The notes under the pieces are model-generated. The model did no database searches. It saw nothing but the letters and a program-made list of their open reading frames with translations, and was not told the DNA's origin. The position numbers were made by a program, and so were the translations under genes. A stretch of DNA of 54,758 nt from Gammaproteobacteria bacterium (lineage in GTDB: Bacteria > Pseudomonadota > Gammaproteobacteria > Xanthomonadales > SZUA-36). The stretch lies in contig JAJFLB010000050.1 of the NCBI GenBank assembly GCA_021772915.1, forward strand, positions 1-54,758, in the 5' to 3' direction. The stretch's first letter is position 1, and the number at the start of each line of letters is the position of its first letter. Positions 22,996 through 33,174 of the stretch are shown piece after piece.

Positions 22996-25900
22996 ATGAC
23001 AACGCGATCTCAAGCCAGCCGTTACCCAGTGTTGTTTCGCTCTGTGTCACTGATCCTGATCCTTCTGTTGGGTTTGACCCCTGCCTGGGCCAAAGCTTCA
23101 AAGTCATTCGCCGGCATTGAGACAGACTTGGTCCCGGCGACCGAAGAGATAACACTGTATTTGCAGTGGTACCATCAGTTTCAATTTGCCGGATACTATG
23201 CCGCTCAAGAAAAGGGCTACTACCAGGAGGTAGGATTGTCAGTTTCGCTTGTTGAGGGTGGTCCAGGCACCGAGACCTTCAAACAGGTACTTGCCGGTCC
23301 TGGAAAATACGGCACAGCCCACGCTGCTGGGTTGCTCACCAGTCGGGCAGAGGGTACACAACTTATCGTCCTTGCCGCTTTGTTCCAACACTCACCCAAC
23401 GTAATCATCGCCCGCGCGGGCAGCGGCATTCAAAGCCCCCATGACCTGGTTGAAGACAGGACAGTTATTTGGCCCGGCGGGCATGTTGAGCTGTCCGCAA
23501 TGCTCGCAAGGGAAGGAATCGATTCGACACCCTTCCGCAAACAACCGGCAGGAGACCATTTACAGGACTTTATTGATGGCAAAAACGACGCAATTGATGG
23601 GTACCTTTCCAATGAAGTGATTACTTTGAGGGAGGCTGAAGTTCCCCTCTTGGTGATTTCACCGATTGACTATGGTGTAGATTTCTACGGCGATGTTCTA
23701 ATAACCTCGAACAGGGAAGTCCAGGAATTTCCGGACCGGGCCAGGGCGTTCAGGGCAGCCAGTCTGCGAGGATGGAAGTATGCCATAGAAAATCCGGAAG
23801 AGATTATCGAACTAATTCTGAACAAGTATCATGCGAAACAATCCCGTCAACACTTGCTCGCTGAAGCCGAAGTAACCAAGTCGTTGGTGTCAAATCCTCT
23901 CATTGAAATTGGCCACATAAATCCAGGCCGCTGGCAACGGATGGTCGATACTTTAGTAGAGTTGGGCATGGTGGCACCCGGCAGCCAGGCGACAGAGTTT
24001 TTGTTTGATCCCAATCCGATCACTGACCTATCGAGCGTCTACCGTGGCTTGCAGATCGGTTCCGCCATAATTATTGCCAGCGCTATTTTGCTCATCGTGC
24101 TTTTTCAATTTAACAGAAAATTGCGACAAGAAGTTAGTGCGCGCAAGTCAACTGAAGAACGTCTGCAACTAGCGCTCAGCGCGTCACAGCAAGGCTGGTT
24201 CGATCTTGACATTCGAACCGGAGAAGTCATTACCAGTCCTGAATATGGCCCCTTGCTTGGATATGATCCAGCCGAGTTTCAGTCCAGTTTCCAAAACTGG
24301 TCGGATAACATTCACCCGGATGATCGTCCTGCCTTAATGGCGGCATTTCAGGGTGCGATGGAGACAAACGAAACTGCTGAAATGTCCTATCGCCGTCGGA
24401 CAAAGTCTGGTGACTGGATATGGATAAGTTCAGTTGGAAAAGTTGTTGAAAGGGATTCAGAAGGAAATCCGGTCAGGATGACAGGTGTTCACGCCGATGT
24501 CACCGAGCGCAAGCAGGCCGAAGACGCACTTATTCAAGTTAACACTTTGTTATCGGAAGCAGAAAGATTGGCCAATATTGGCAGTTGGCAATGGAATATC
24601 ACCAGCAGTGAATTTACTTTCTCAAAGCAATGGCAGCGAATTCACGGCGTCACAGAACCCAGGCTTTCGATGGACGAACTACTACCGATTGTCCATCCTG
24701 ATGACAAAAACGCGGTCACGAAAGCATTTGAGGATGTTCTGAATGGTGTCAAATCAGAATGTGATATCGAGCATCGGATTATCCGCCAAGACAATGGCGA
24801 GGTCAGGTTTGCTCGGGCAATTGGAGAGCTAGGCGGATGGAACACATCAGGTAAACCTGTAAGCATGTTCGGGTTTGCACAAGATATTACCGAACGCAAG
24901 AACGCCGAGACAGAAAAGATTGAAAATGAACTCAGATTTCAGACCTTGTTCGAGGCACTGAGTGAAGGTGTTGTTTATCAAATGAGAGATTCGAGTATCG
25001 TAGCTGCAAATGCAAGTGCGGCACGTATTCTTGGAATGAGCAAGGATCAATTGATGGGCAAAACTTCACTGGACCCTGAATGGGCGTCCGTCCATGAAGA
25101 CGGCTCACCTTTTCCCGGTGACACTCATCCCATGATCCATACATTACGGACAGGAGAGATATCTTCAAATGTCATTATGGGAATTCATATTCCCAAGGGA
25201 GATTTAAGATGGATTTCAATCAATTGCGTGCCAATATTCCATAACGGGGAAGAACTTCCATCCAGTGCGGTAGGCTCGATGGTAGACATCACGGAAAAGA
25301 AACAGCTGGAGTTCGATTTAGACAATCACAGACAACACCTGGAGCAGTTGGTAGAGAGCCGCACCGCAGAATTGGCCGAGGCCCAGGAAAGGGCTGAAAC
25401 TGCCAACCAGGCCAAGAGTGCCTTTCTGGCTAATATGAGCCACGAGATCCGCACTCCGATGAACGCCATTATCGGTCTCACCCACCTACTGCATCAGGAG
25501 AATCTGACAGCTGAGCAGGTACAGCAACTCACCAAGATAGATACCTCCGCCGGACACCTGTTGTCAATTATCAATAACATCCTGGATATCTCCAAGATTG
25601 AGGCCGGCAAGCTCATCCTGGAACAAATGGATTTTCACCTGGCTTCGGTCTTCGAGCATCTCCAGTCGCTGTTCAAGGAGCAAATCATAGCCAAAGGAAT
25701 AAGCATGGAGGTGGACCTGGGTGAAGTGCAGCCCTGGCTCCGGGGTGATCTGACCCGTCTGCGTCAAGCGTTGCTTAATTACATTGGCAACGCCATCAAA
25801 TTCACCGAACAGGGATCGATATCCCTGCGTGCCATCAAGCTGGAAGAAGACGACACCGGCGTCCTGGTGCGGTTCGAGGTGCAGGATACCGGTATTGGTA

Positions 25901-26541
25901 TTGCAACTGAGAAGCTCGCCGGGCTGTTTGAATCCTTTGAACAGGCCGATACCTCCACGACGCGCAAACACGGCGGCACCGGTCTGGGTCTGGGCATCAC
26001 CCGGCGACTGGCGCAGTTGATGGGCGGTGAGGCGGGTGCGGAGAGTGAGTTAGGTCAGGGCAGCACCTTCTGGTTTACTGCCCGGTTGAAACCTGGTCAG
26101 GGGGAGATGCCTAGTGAAGCAGTAGTTGAGAGTACCACTACAGGACTTCTACCCCATCACCAGGGTGCACGTATCCTGTTGGCGGAAGACAATGCCATCA
26201 ATCTTGAAGTGGCGGTGGCCTTGCTGAGTCGTGCCGGTCTGGAGGTGGATACGGCAGAGAACGGCCGTGAGGCGGTGTCGAGGGCCCGTAGCAATGACTA
26301 TGATCTGGTACTGATGGATATCCAGATGCCGGAAATGGATGGGCTGGAAGCAACCCGTTTGATTCGCTCCATGCCGGGAAAAGAGGCACTCCCGATCCTG
26401 GCGATGACTGCCAATGTCTTCGAAGAGGATCGCAAGGACTGCCTGGCGTCCGGTATGAATGACTTTGTGGCCAAGCCGATCAATCTCAACAATCTCTTCG
26501 AAACACTTACAAAGTGGTTACCGGGACAAAGCAAGGACTGA
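22996..26541 (+). CDS. Hybrid histidine kinase with THI5/NMT1-like sensor and three PAS domains
   Basis: 1181 residues. Order: signal peptide (1-32); a periplasmic THI5/NMT1-type substrate-binding domain (about 45-335), recognisable from [18 protein letters not shown] and [17 protein letters not shown]; one transmembrane helix (about 351-373). Three PAS/PAC domains follow (about 385-505, 516-640, 641-770), then HisKA with phospho-acceptor H816 ([12 protein letters not shown]). An HATPase domain (about 920-1030) has [20 protein letters not shown] and [12 protein letters not shown]. The C-terminal receiver domain has phospho-acceptor D1108 ([11 protein letters not shown]). The sensor family binds pyrimidines, nitriles or sulfonates in transport systems; the ligand here is unknown. 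The kinase-receiver part is visibly more GC-rich than the PAS part. No partner regulator is adjacent. Confidence 0.92.
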   Translation: MTTRSQASRYPVLFRSVSLILILLLGLTPAWAKASKSFAGIETDLVPATEEITLYLQWYHQFQFAGYYAAQEKGYYQEVGLSVSLVEGGPGTETFKQVLAGPGKYGTAHAAGLLTSRAEGTQLIVLAALFQHSPNVIIARAGSGIQSPHDLVEDRTVIWPGGHVELSAMLAREGIDSTPFRKQPAGDHLQDFIDGKNDAIDGYLSNEVITLREAEVPLLVISPIDYGVDFYGDVLITSNREVQEFPDRARAFRAASLRGWKYAIENPEEIIELILNKYHAKQSRQHLLAEAEVTKSLVSNPLIEIGHINPGRWQRMVDTLVELGMVAPGSQATEFLFDPNPITDLSSVYRGLQIGSAIIIASAILLIVLFQFNRKLRQEVSARKSTEERLQLALSASQQGWFDLDIRTGEVITSPEYGPLLGYDPAEFQSSFQNWSDNIHPDDRPALMAAFQGAMETNETAEMSYRRRTKSGDWIWISSVGKVVERDSEGNPVRMTGVHADVTERKQAEDALIQVNTLLSEAERLANIGSWQWNITSSEFTFSKQWQRIHGVTEPRLSMDELLPIVHPDDKNAVTKAFEDVLNGVKSECDIEHRIIRQDNGEVRFARAIGELGGWNTSGKPVSMFGFAQDITERKNAETEKIENELRFQTLFEALSEGVVYQMRDSSIVAANASAARILGMSKDQLMGKTSLDPEWASVHEDGSPFPGDTHPMIHTLRTGEISSNVIMGIHIPKGDLRWISINCVPIFHNGEELPSSAVGSMVDITEKKQLEFDLDNHRQHLEQLVESRTAELAEAQERAETANQAKSAFLANMSHEIRTPMNAIIGLTHLLHQENLTAEQVQQLTKIDTSAGHLLSIINNILDISKIEAGKLILEQMDFHLASVFEHLQSLFKEQIIAKGISMEVDLGEVQPWLRGDLTRLRQALLNYIGNAIKFTEQGSISLRAIKLEEDDTGVLVRFEVQDTGIGIATEKLAGLFESFEQADTSTTRKHGGTGLGLGITRRLAQLMGGEAGAESELGQGSTFWFTARLKPGQGEMPSEAVVESTTTGLLPHHQGARILLAEDNAINLEVAVALLSRAGLEVDTAENGREAVSRARSNDYDLVLMDIQMPEMDGLEATRLIRSMPGKEALPILAMTANVFEEDRKDCLASGMNDFVAKPINLNNLFETLTKWLPGQSKD

Positions 26542-26885
26542 AAAAAGGGGTCCTGGCGTGAGCATGTCAATCTCGCACAACTACTCGCTCAGCAAAAAAT
26601 ACCACTATTAAAAATCCAGCCACCCTCTTGTCAAACTCTGTCACTTCTTACAGTGGGATTGGGCGGGTGATTGAGGCAATCTAACACCTGAGATTAAGCA
26701 GAACTCAAGGACTGAGACTAGCAAGGGGAGCTTTCCGACACGGAAGTCGGCTGTGTTACCAAATAGGGGATTTAATCAAATGCCGGAAACCACAAGGATG
26801 TGGTCTCCGGCATTTGGGTTTAATGCGGTCAGACTTTCTTACAGCCTGATACCCCCTTGGCCATCAGCAGACATCCAAACTTGCT
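26542..26885. other. Gap between convergent kinase and aminotransferase genes
   Basis: No gene is seen in this 344-base stretch. It holds one strong hairpin (26779-26814), listed as a terminator. The rest is unremarkable apart from a short AAAAAAGGGGTC that resembles the edge of the GGGGTCAGAGT repeat family. Confidence 0.5.
26779..26814. terminator. Bidirectional hairpin terminator
   Basis: AATGCCGGAAACCAC (26779-26793) pairs with GTGGTCTCCGGCATT (26800-26814) with one mismatch and a six-base loop. It sits between converging genes. T-rich sequence follows on the plus strand and A/T-rich sequence on the other side, so it can serve both genes. Confidence 0.7.
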
Positions 26886-28022
26886 TTATGAAGTCAGCAG
26901 CGATGCCAGCCGCGCTATGCCTTCGCGGATGTCTGTCTCATTGTAGTGCGCAAAACTCAAACGCAAAAAGTTCTTGAAATCACCCGTACTGGAGAATATC
27001 TCACCCGGCTGGAAACCAACTTCGAATTCTGCCGCCCTGGCATGCAAATCCCTTGTATTGACCTCTTTTGCCATTTCCAGCCAGAAGAAGTAGCCGCCAT
27101 CAGGCCGGGTCCAGCGCAAGTACCCGGACAGCTGCTCTTGCAGGCTTTCGTCCATGGCCGCCACCCTGCCCCGATAGCTGTCGCACAGTTGCTCGATGAA
27201 TGATTCCTGCAAACCCATGTCAATGGCGTGACGCACCACGTGTGAGGTGAAGTGATTGACGGAGCCACCACTGTTCAACCAACCACTGTCCAGGGCACGC
27301 TCCATCAAATGCGCCGAACACTGAATCCAACCCAGACGCAAACCCGGCGCCAGAATTTTGGAGAAGGTTCCCATGGATATCACGTTGCCGCGGTCGATCA
27401 TCTCGCCCAGGGCCGCAGGTACCCCGCCATAGTAGGGCAACAGCTGGTAGACCTCGTCCGCTGCAACAATAAAATCATGCTCCCGGCTCAAATCCACCAA
27501 GCGCTCGCGACGCGAGGCGCTTAATGTCCGGCCACCTGGATTGCTAAAGCTGGGGATGGTGTAGAGCAAGGTCGGTCGTGACTTGGGTAAAACCGCTTCC
27601 AGCGCCTCGATCACCAGCCCGTTTTCATCCATGGGCACAGGCACTATGTTGAGCTGATGATCCCTGAATATTTCAAACGCCAGAAAGTAAGAGGGCTCTT
27701 CAACAATGATGGTATCACCCGGTTTGGTAAAGCGCTCACAAACAAAATCGATCGCCTGCGAGTTGCCGGTCGTCAGCAGCAAGGATTCCGGTTTAGCGTC
27801 TGAGCCATAGGCGAGACTGAGAAAATCTGCAAGGGTCTCGCGAAAGCGAATATCGCCCTGTAGTTCACCGTAGTTGAGTTCTTGAGGCCGTGCTACCGAC
27901 AGGTAGTCATCGGTAGCAGCTCGCAGGAGATCCACCGGCAGCAAATCCGCGGACGGTTGTCCAATGCCCAGGTTGATCACCCCGGGTGGTGGTGCACTAT
28001 CAAACGTTACCTTACTGGTCAT
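26886..28022 (-). CDS. PLP-dependent aminotransferase, class I/II
   Basis: A 378-residue fold-type I enzyme of the group that includes 2-aminoadipate aminotransferases and the MocR effector domain, here without a DNA-binding domain. Seen: VINLGIGQPS at the N-terminus, TTGNSQAIDFV, a cofactor-binding Asp and Tyr in AADEVYQLL, and K222 (Schiff-base lysine) in GTFSKILAPGLRLGW. A C-terminal Arg lies in FLRLSFAHY. The amino acid substrate is not evident. Its start overlaps the symporter stop (ATGA), so transporter and enzyme are coupled: the symporter probably imports the amino acid or a related organic acid. Confidence 0.9.
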   Translation of the reverse strand: MTSKVTFDSAPPPGVINLGIGQPSADLLPVDLLRAATDDYLSVARPQELNYGELQGDIRFRETLADFLSLAYGSDAKPESLLLTTGNSQAIDFVCERFTKPGDTIIVEEPSYFLAFEIFRDHQLNIVPVPMDENGLVIEALEAVLPKSRPTLLYTIPSFSNPGGRTLSASRRERLVDLSREHDFIVAADEVYQLLPYYGGVPAALGEMIDRGNVISMGTFSKILAPGLRLGWIQCSAHLMERALDSGWLNSGGSVNHFTSHVVRHAIDMGLQESFIEQLCDSYRGRVAAMDESLQEQLSGYLRWTRPDGGYFFWLEMAKEVNTRDLHARAAEFEVGFQPGEIFSSTGDFKNFLRLSFAHYNETDIREGIARLASLLTS

Positions 28023-29437
28023 GGTGCTTTTCCATTACTTAACTGAAAACCACGCATGGTGTGCATCACGGCAATGGTCACCAGCGAAACAATCAGACCA
28101 GGCCAAAGTGGCTCAATCGCAAAAATGCCTTTGACACCGAAGCTGGCCGCAATTTTCCAGACAATTACCGTTGGCAGGGACAGGGCAATACTCCAGAAAG
28201 CCGCTTTCGCGTAGGTGCCCTTCCAGAATAGTGCCATCATTGTGGGTACAAAAAGTGCGGCTGAGTTGATCGTAAAGCCCAACAACAACACATCAATGAT
28301 GTCCTGCATTTTCCACGCCATCAGGGTGGCCAGCAATCCCGCCACCACTGAAGACATCATGCTGATACGCATCATTTTTTTCTTGCCTACATCTGGATTC
28401 AGGTAGCGCTGGTAGGCATCACGCGTCAGGTTGGCGGAAGCAGTGAGAATGCAAATGTCCGCACTGGACATGACCGCTGCCAGGATACCCACCAGCACCA
28501 GGCCTTTAATTCCCACCGGGAACAACTCAACTACGAAAGTGGTGAGAATGTCATTGCTGCTCTCCACCGCCGGAAACAGCGCTGCCGATGCCAGTCCCAG
28601 CCAGGTTGCGGCCACTGCAATCGGCAGCAGGAACACGACCGCCCACAATACCCCGCGTCGCGAAGCCGTTGCATCACGTGCGGCAAAACATCTTGTAAAG
28701 CTGTCCATTGCCACAAAAAAACTCAAAACAATGGAAATTACCAGGGCAATAATCCCCGCCCAGCCGGAGGCACCGAGATCGAAATGGCCAGCCGGCAATA
28801 CGCGTGACAATTCGGCAAAGCTACCGGCTTCGGAAATCGCAATCGGTAACCCGATAAAGACAATTCCGACCAGTAAAAGTATGAACTGTGCCCAGTCCGT
28901 GTAGGTCACCGCCAAAAATCCACCGGTCGCCGTATAAGTGATGACAATGGCGCTGGCAAGTAGCAAGGCGTGAGAATAGTCCCAGCCCAGCAGCACATGC
29001 AAAATGCTACCCATCGCTACCAACTGGCCGGCTGCATAGGCGATCATTGCCGCTGAAGTGGTGAGGGTGGCAACAATCCGTGTACGGCTGTCAAAGCGCT
29101 GCTCGATAAAATCGGGGTAGGTGAGATGCTCGTGTTCATCCCCCAGCTTTTTGATCCGGCCTGCGGCAAACAAACCGAACAACAGGCAACCGATTGCAAT
29201 CGCCAGCACGTACCAGATGGCGGTGACACCCATTTCATAGGCGCGTGATGAACTGCCCACGATACTTGCCCCGCCAACCCAAGACGCCAACCACAAACAG
29301 GCGATGGAAAACGGGCCAAGCCGGCGGCCGGCGACATAATAATCTTCAACATTTTTCTGGCGATAACAGGCGTAGAGTCCGATGACAACCATCAGCCCCA
29401 TGTAAATAAAAATAATGTTGGTATCCAGAAGGGTCAT
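28019..29437 (-). CDS. Sodium:solute symporter family transporter
   Basis: A 472-residue inner-membrane transporter of the SSS (PutP/PanF) family with about 12-13 helices. Seen: the family hallmark in the early helices (DYYVAGRRLGPFSIACLWLA, SWVGGASIVGSSSRAYE), an aromatic-rich GWDYSHALLL region and VGILAAVMSSADICILTASA. It uses the sodium gradient for uptake; the substrate is unassigned. ATG at 29437 is used; a GTG at 29446 is an alternative. It is the first gene of a two-gene operon with the aminotransferase. Confidence 0.9.
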   Translation of the reverse strand: MTLLDTNIIFIYMGLMVVIGLYACYRQKNVEDYYVAGRRLGPFSIACLWLASWVGGASIVGSSSRAYEMGVTAIWYVLAIAIGCLLFGLFAAGRIKKLGDEHEHLTYPDFIEQRFDSRTRIVATLTTSAAMIAYAAGQLVAMGSILHVLLGWDYSHALLLASAIVITYTATGGFLAVTYTDWAQFILLLVGIVFIGLPIAISEAGSFAELSRVLPAGHFDLGASGWAGIIALVISIVLSFFVAMDSFTRCFAARDATASRRGVLWAVVFLLPIAVAATWLGLASAALFPAVESSNDILTTFVVELFPVGIKGLVLVGILAAVMSSADICILTASANLTRDAYQRYLNPDVGKKKMMRISMMSSVVAGLLATLMAWKMQDIIDVLLLGFTINSAALFVPTMMALFWKGTYAKAAFWSIALSLPTVIVWKIAASFGVKGIFAIEPLWPGLIVSLVTIAVMHTMRGFQLSNGKAP

Positions 29438-29479
29438 CAATGTCACTTTTGCCAGTGGTACACCGAGGATAACAAATAA

Positions 29480-29535
29480 CGAAGGGGTCAGAGTCGGGTG
29501 CCAGAGTTAAACCTCGTGCACTTGACCCAGACCCC
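29480..29535. repeat. GGGGTC-type inverted repeat upstream of the symporter
   Basis: AGGGGTCAGAGTCGGGT at about 29484 faces ACCCAGACCCCT ending near 29537, giving an imperfect inverted repeat around a CAGAGTTAAACC loop. The unit is the same as in the cluster at 1378-1473. It lies between divergent genes and may belong to their control region. Confidence 0.55.
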
Positions 29536-29603
29536 TGACATGGTTGGGTGTGTAAAATGGGCCACTTCACCACGGAATTTGTATAACCAACGGAGCCCAG
29601 CAC

Positions 29604-30056
29604 ATGCCAAATCAGACCGAAGCCACCCAGAAGCACTACCGGACTGCCTATTTCATAGTCCGGTGGATACTCGGCATCCTTTTTTTGATGGCCGGTTATT
29701 GGAAAGTTTTTGTACTGGGTGCGACCCAGCACGCACAACAGTTTTTTGTAGCGGGTTATGCGGACTATTGGATTCCACCCTGGTTGTTAACCGTGCTTGG
29801 AAACGTTATCCCGTACTGGGAACTCGCCGCCGGGGTTTTGCTGATCGTCGCTTATCGCATGCGGGAGGTGCTGGCCTCACTGGGTGTGCTGTTAATGATT
29901 ACAACCTATGGCCATGCATTGAAAGAGCCCTTATTTGACATTACCGGACACACCTTTTCACGTCTGGCTTTGATCATATTTCTGCTGCTGATGTTTCGCT
30001 ACAAAGATCGACTTGGCGTGGATGGATGGCTCGAACACAAGCAGACCGATTCCTAG
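29604..30056 (+). CDS. DoxX-family membrane protein
   Basis: A 150-residue inner-membrane protein with four predicted helices (about 18-36, 62-82, 88-105, 115-133). The DoxX/SURF4-type pattern is visible in RWILGILFLMAGYWKVF and VIPYWELAAGVLLI. DoxX relatives include a subunit of thiosulfate:quinone oxidoreductase, but most members are uncharacterised, so a link to sulfur metabolism is only a possibility. GGAG lies nine bases before the ATG. It diverges from the symporter gene. Confidence 0.8.
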   Translation: MPNQTEATQKHYRTAYFIVRWILGILFLMAGYWKVFVLGATQHAQQFFVAGYADYWIPPWLLTVLGNVIPYWELAAGVLLIVAYRMREVLASLGVLLMITTYGHALKEPLFDITGHTFSRLALIIFLLLMFRYKDRLGVDGWLEHKQTDS

Positions 30057-30131
30057 TGTACTGTCACCCTTATCGTGACTCTGGCTTGCCGGGATCCACG
30101 ACTGGACCAGTGCAATTAAGCGGTCAACCTC

Positions 30132-30611
30132 TTACACGGGATTCAAAATCATTAGCGGTATAAGCCGATCCGTCCTTTGCTCGTAAACACCATAGCCCTC
30201 GTATACCTCCAGAGCGAGCTGCCATAGCAATTCCCGCTCTTCGGCCCCGGCTTCACGCGCTATGCGATTGCTGCGTTTCCCACCGTGTTCTATTGCACAG
30301 CGGGGATTCGCCTTGAGATTGTGATACCAGTTGGGATTGTTTTCGTTTCCGCCACGTGAGGCTATAAGCACGATATCATCCCCATTAAGGGCGGCCACCA
30401 GCGGAACACACCTCTCCAACCCCGATTTCGCGCCCTGCACAAACAGCAGGACCATATTGTCGTGCATTGTTGTACCCGACGCAGTAGACCAGCGCCCACC
30501 CGACCACCGCATGAGTTTTCTATCGAGCCCGGTGCCAAGATTCATGATGATCCATGTACCCACCCGGCTTGACGCAAGTTTTCCGACGATACGATCGTAG
30601 ACTTCAGACAT
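30132..30611 (-). CDS. Deazaflavin-dependent nitroreductase-family oxidoreductase
   Basis: A 159-residue protein of the DDN/F420-type split beta-barrel family (deazaflavin-dependent nitroreductase). Seen: the N-terminal helix, LRKLM-type core strand (GLDRKLMRWSGGRWS), a LLFVQGAKSGLERCVPLVA segment and the signature SRGGNENNPNWYHNLKANP. The family binds F420 or FMN; which one is used here is not known, and F420 synthesis is not visible in the window. ATG at 30611 is used because AGGAG lies about eight bases upstream; a longer reading (to 30689) is less likely. It is last in a minus-strand gene series. Confidence 0.85.
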   Translation of the reverse strand: MSEVYDRIVGKLASSRVGTWIIMNLGTGLDRKLMRWSGGRWSTASGTTMHDNMVLLFVQGAKSGLERCVPLVAALNGDDIVLIASRGGNENNPNWYHNLKANPRCAIEHGGKRSNRIAREAGAEERELLWQLALEVYEGYGVYEQRTDRLIPLMILNPV

Positions 30612-30698
30612 TCGCTCCACTCCTGATTTTCTTGTGCGTAGCAGTTTACCCGTTTGTGACAGTCGAGCCATAAAAGGCTCCCGGCCCAACTACCCGAC

Positions 30699-31586
30699 TC
30701 ATGTCCGCCGGTTAACCAGGTAAACCCCCGCGGTAACCGTAACCATGGCGATCAACAAAGCCGGTGTGAGTGGCTCATCCAGCACCAGCCACCCCGCAAA
30801 TACACCAAATAGTGGTGCAATAAACGTAAATGACGCCAGCTTGGGTGCTGGATAATGTCGGATAAGCCAGAACCAGGCCAGAAACGTCACCGAGGCAATC
30901 CAGACCGTCTGGTACAGCAAAATTGTAATGGCGAGCACTGAAACATTAACGACCCCCGGCTCGTTGAGAGCCCAGGAGCCAATCGGTAGAATCACGGCAG
31001 ATATTGCCAGTTGGTATAGCAGGGTTTTGCTTTCAGAAACCTTTGCCAGCGGGCTGGCCTTTATGACCACCGTGGTCGCCCCCCAAAGTATCGCGGCGCA
31101 AACCAGCATTGTGTCACCCACCAGCATCTGTCTTGACGGCAAGGTAATCGATTCACCAAAGGCCACGATGACCCCGGCAAACGCCACACCCATACCCATC
31201 AACTGGGCAAAACCCAGCCTTTCACCGGGGATAAATATGTGGGTCCCGATAGCAACAACAAATGGCGAGAGATAAAGAAAAATGATAGCGCGTGATGCAC
31301 GGGTGAATTCAAGCCCCCAATAGATCAAAATGAACTCGATTGAAAACAGCAGACCTACAACGATACCGGCACGAAGAGTCCCATCGCGCTCCAGAAGAGA
31401 CTCGCCACGAATGAGTGCCCACAGGCCAACGAGCAGTGTCGCACCGATAGATCGGATAGTGGCTTGCATCACGGGTGAAATGTCCGCTGCGATCAGTTTG
31501 ATCGCGACCTGCTGTCCACCCCAACTGAGGCAACAAATGAGCAATGCCGCAACTGCAATCCCATCCAGGTGTTTTTTCTGCTCCAC
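30699..31586 (-). CDS. EamA/DMT-superfamily transporter
   Basis: A 295-residue inner-membrane protein with ten helices in two EamA repeats (about 12-140 and 155-292). The family exports or imports amino acids, metabolites or drugs; the substrate is not readable. Seen: LLICCLSWGGQQVAIKL in helix 1 and the end of repeat two, LAWFWLIRHYPAPKLASFT. The start is a GTG that shares its G with the TAG stop of the upstream dehydrogenase, indicating coupled translation. Confidence 0.88.
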   Translation of the reverse strand: MEQKKHLDGIAVAALLICCLSWGGQQVAIKLIAADISPVMQATIRSIGATLLVGLWALIRGESLLERDGTLRAGIVVGLLFSIEFILIYWGLEFTRASRAIIFLYLSPFVVAIGTHIFIPGERLGFAQLMGMGVAFAGVIVAFGESITLPSRQMLVGDTMLVCAAILWGATTVVIKASPLAKVSESKTLLYQLAISAVILPIGSWALNEPGVVNVSVLAITILLYQTVWIASVTFLAWFWLIRHYPAPKLASFTFIAPLFGVFAGWLVLDEPLTPALLIAMVTVTAGVYLVNRRT

Positions 31587-32347
31587 TATCCCGCAACACC
31601 ACCACCGTCCACGACCAGTGCCTCACCGGTCACAAAAGAGGAATCTTCAGAGGCGAGAAAGAGGACTGCGCGGGCAATCTCCTCGGCAGTGCCAACCCGC
31701 CCCAGTGGGCGTTGTGATGCACCCACGAGGTAATCCTCCCACGCCATGCCACGTTTTTTGGCGTCGTCGGGTAGCATCGGTGTCAGAACGTCACCGGGAC
31801 AAACGCAGTTGACGCGGATCCCGTCAGGTCCGTGATCGATCGCCATGGCCTTGGCCATGACAATGAGACCACCCTTGGCAGCACAGTATGCAGCCGCACC
31901 GTCACCACCGAGCACACCCCAGCCCGAGCTGGTGTGGATGATTGACCCGCTGCCGCGCTCGATCATCGAAGGCAGTGCATACTTGGACATCAGGAAGGCA
32001 CCCTTGAGACTGGAGTCGATGGTCTCGTCCCACTCCTGCTCCGTGCAATCAGGAACCGTTTTCGGGTGAAAGACACCGGCGTTGTTAAACAATACATCGA
32101 CCCGACCGAAACGTTCCAGCGTTTGCTCCACGGCTTGCCGGCAATCGTCTGCGACACACACATCAGAACGAAGAAACATGGCCTTACCACCATCATTGTT
32201 AATCGCCTGTGCGACTTCGTCACCGCGCCCCTGGTTGCGACCGGTGATGACCACAGCCGCCCCCTCGCTGGCAAACAGGGCCGCCGTGGCGCTGCCTATG
32301 CCCGAGTTTCCGCCAGTGATTAACGCGACCTTAGCTTCCAGTTTCAT
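31586..32347 (-). CDS. Short-chain dehydrogenase/reductase (SDR) 1
   Basis: A 253-residue classical SDR. Seen: the nucleotide-binding TGGNSGIGSA, NNAGVF, the active-site Ser and YxxxK motif (HTSSGWGVLGGDGAAAYCAAKGG) and a C-terminal VVDGGG. Its start is set at ATG 32347 because AGGAG lies nine bases upstream. It oxidises or reduces an alcohol/ketone with NAD(P); the substrate is unknown. It is co-directional with a second SDR 63 bases upstream and with the EamA transporter downstream. Confidence 0.9.
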   Translation of the reverse strand: MKLEAKVALITGGNSGIGSATAALFASEGAAVVITGRNQGRGDEVAQAINNDGGKAMFLRSDVCVADDCRQAVEQTLERFGRVDVLFNNAGVFHPKTVPDCTEQEWDETIDSSLKGAFLMSKYALPSMIERGSGSIIHTSSGWGVLGGDGAAAYCAAKGGLIVMAKAMAIDHGPDGIRVNCVCPGDVLTPMLPDDAKKRGMAWEDYLVGASQRPLGRVGTAEEIARAVLFLASEDSSFVTGEALVVDGGGVAG

Positions 32348-32409
32348 CGGGAAATACTCCTGCAGTTGTGTCGTTCCATGCAGCGCACCTGGCGCCGGTT
32401 TTACGTCGT

Positions 32410-33174
32410 TTACTCGTGGACCCACTGGCTACACAGACCGCCAGTCGTCTCTGCACCATCCATCACGTACACCTGGCCGGTGGCAAAACCGGCATCATCC
32501 GAGGCCAAAAACGCAAACAGTGCCGCAATCTCTTCCGGTCGTGCGTGCCGGCCAAGCGGAATCTTGCGATTGACCGCATCGAGCATGGCGTCACTGTACT
32601 CGGCACGCTGCATTGGCGTCAGTACATATCCCGGGGATATGGCGTTAACCCGGACATCAGGTGCAAGTTCCAGCGCCATCGTCATTGTCAATGCGATCAC
32701 ACCACCTTTGCTGGCACTGTAATCGGCGTAGTGTGGGTAACCTGTCGTCCCAGCAGTGGAGGCAGTGTTAAGTATCACACCCGAACCCTTTTCAACCATG
32801 TGCCGGGCCGCCGCCTGTGCGATCAGAAACACACCCTTGAGGTTGACGCCGATAACCTGATCCAGTTCGGCTTCGGTGGTATCGAGAAAGTCATGGCGTA
32901 TGCTGATACCGGCATTGTTGACCAGCACATCAAGTGAACCCATGCACTCGATCGCCTCACCGACTGCCTTCTGAACCTGCTCCAGGTTTGAGACGTCGGC
33001 GTCGATCACGGCGCTCAGTGCCGGCAGCTCAACCCCAACTCGCTCGCGTGCTTCGGCGCTGTGGTCAAGCACACAAACGGTACAACCCTCTTCCAGGAAA
33101 CGGCTTGCCGTAGCTTGCCCGATACCACTTGCACCCCCGGTCACCAGTACGTTTTTGCCTGTTAAACCACGCAT
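32410..33174 (-). CDS. Short-chain dehydrogenase/reductase (SDR) 2
   Basis: A 254-residue classical SDR with TGGASGIGQAT, an acidic residue after strand two (VLDHS, favouring NAD), NNAGIS and the catalytic Ser with YxxxK (YADYSASKGG). It has the usual C-terminal FATGQVYVMDGA. The two SDRs are similar in plan but clearly different in sequence. The start directly abuts the stop of the SRA-HNH gene. Downstream genes suggest a small catabolic or export operon. Confidence 0.9.
   Translation of the reverse strand: MRGLTGKNVLVTGGASGIGQATASRFLEEGCTVCVLDHSAEARERVGVELPALSAVIDADVSNLEQVQKAVGEAIECMGSLDVLVNNAGISIRHDFLDTTEAELDQVIGVNLKGVFLIAQAAARHMVEKGSGVILNTASTAGTTGYPHYADYSASKGGVIALTMTMALELAPDVRVNAISPGYVLTPMQRAEYSDAMLDAVNRKIPLGRHARPEEIAALFAFLASDDAGFATGQVYVMDGAETTGGLCSQWVHE

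Noticed and set aside
29604-30056. Calling the DoxX protein a thiosulfate:quinone oxidoreductase subunit
   Set aside because: The DoxD/DoxA partner arrangement is absent and DoxX relatives are functionally diverse.
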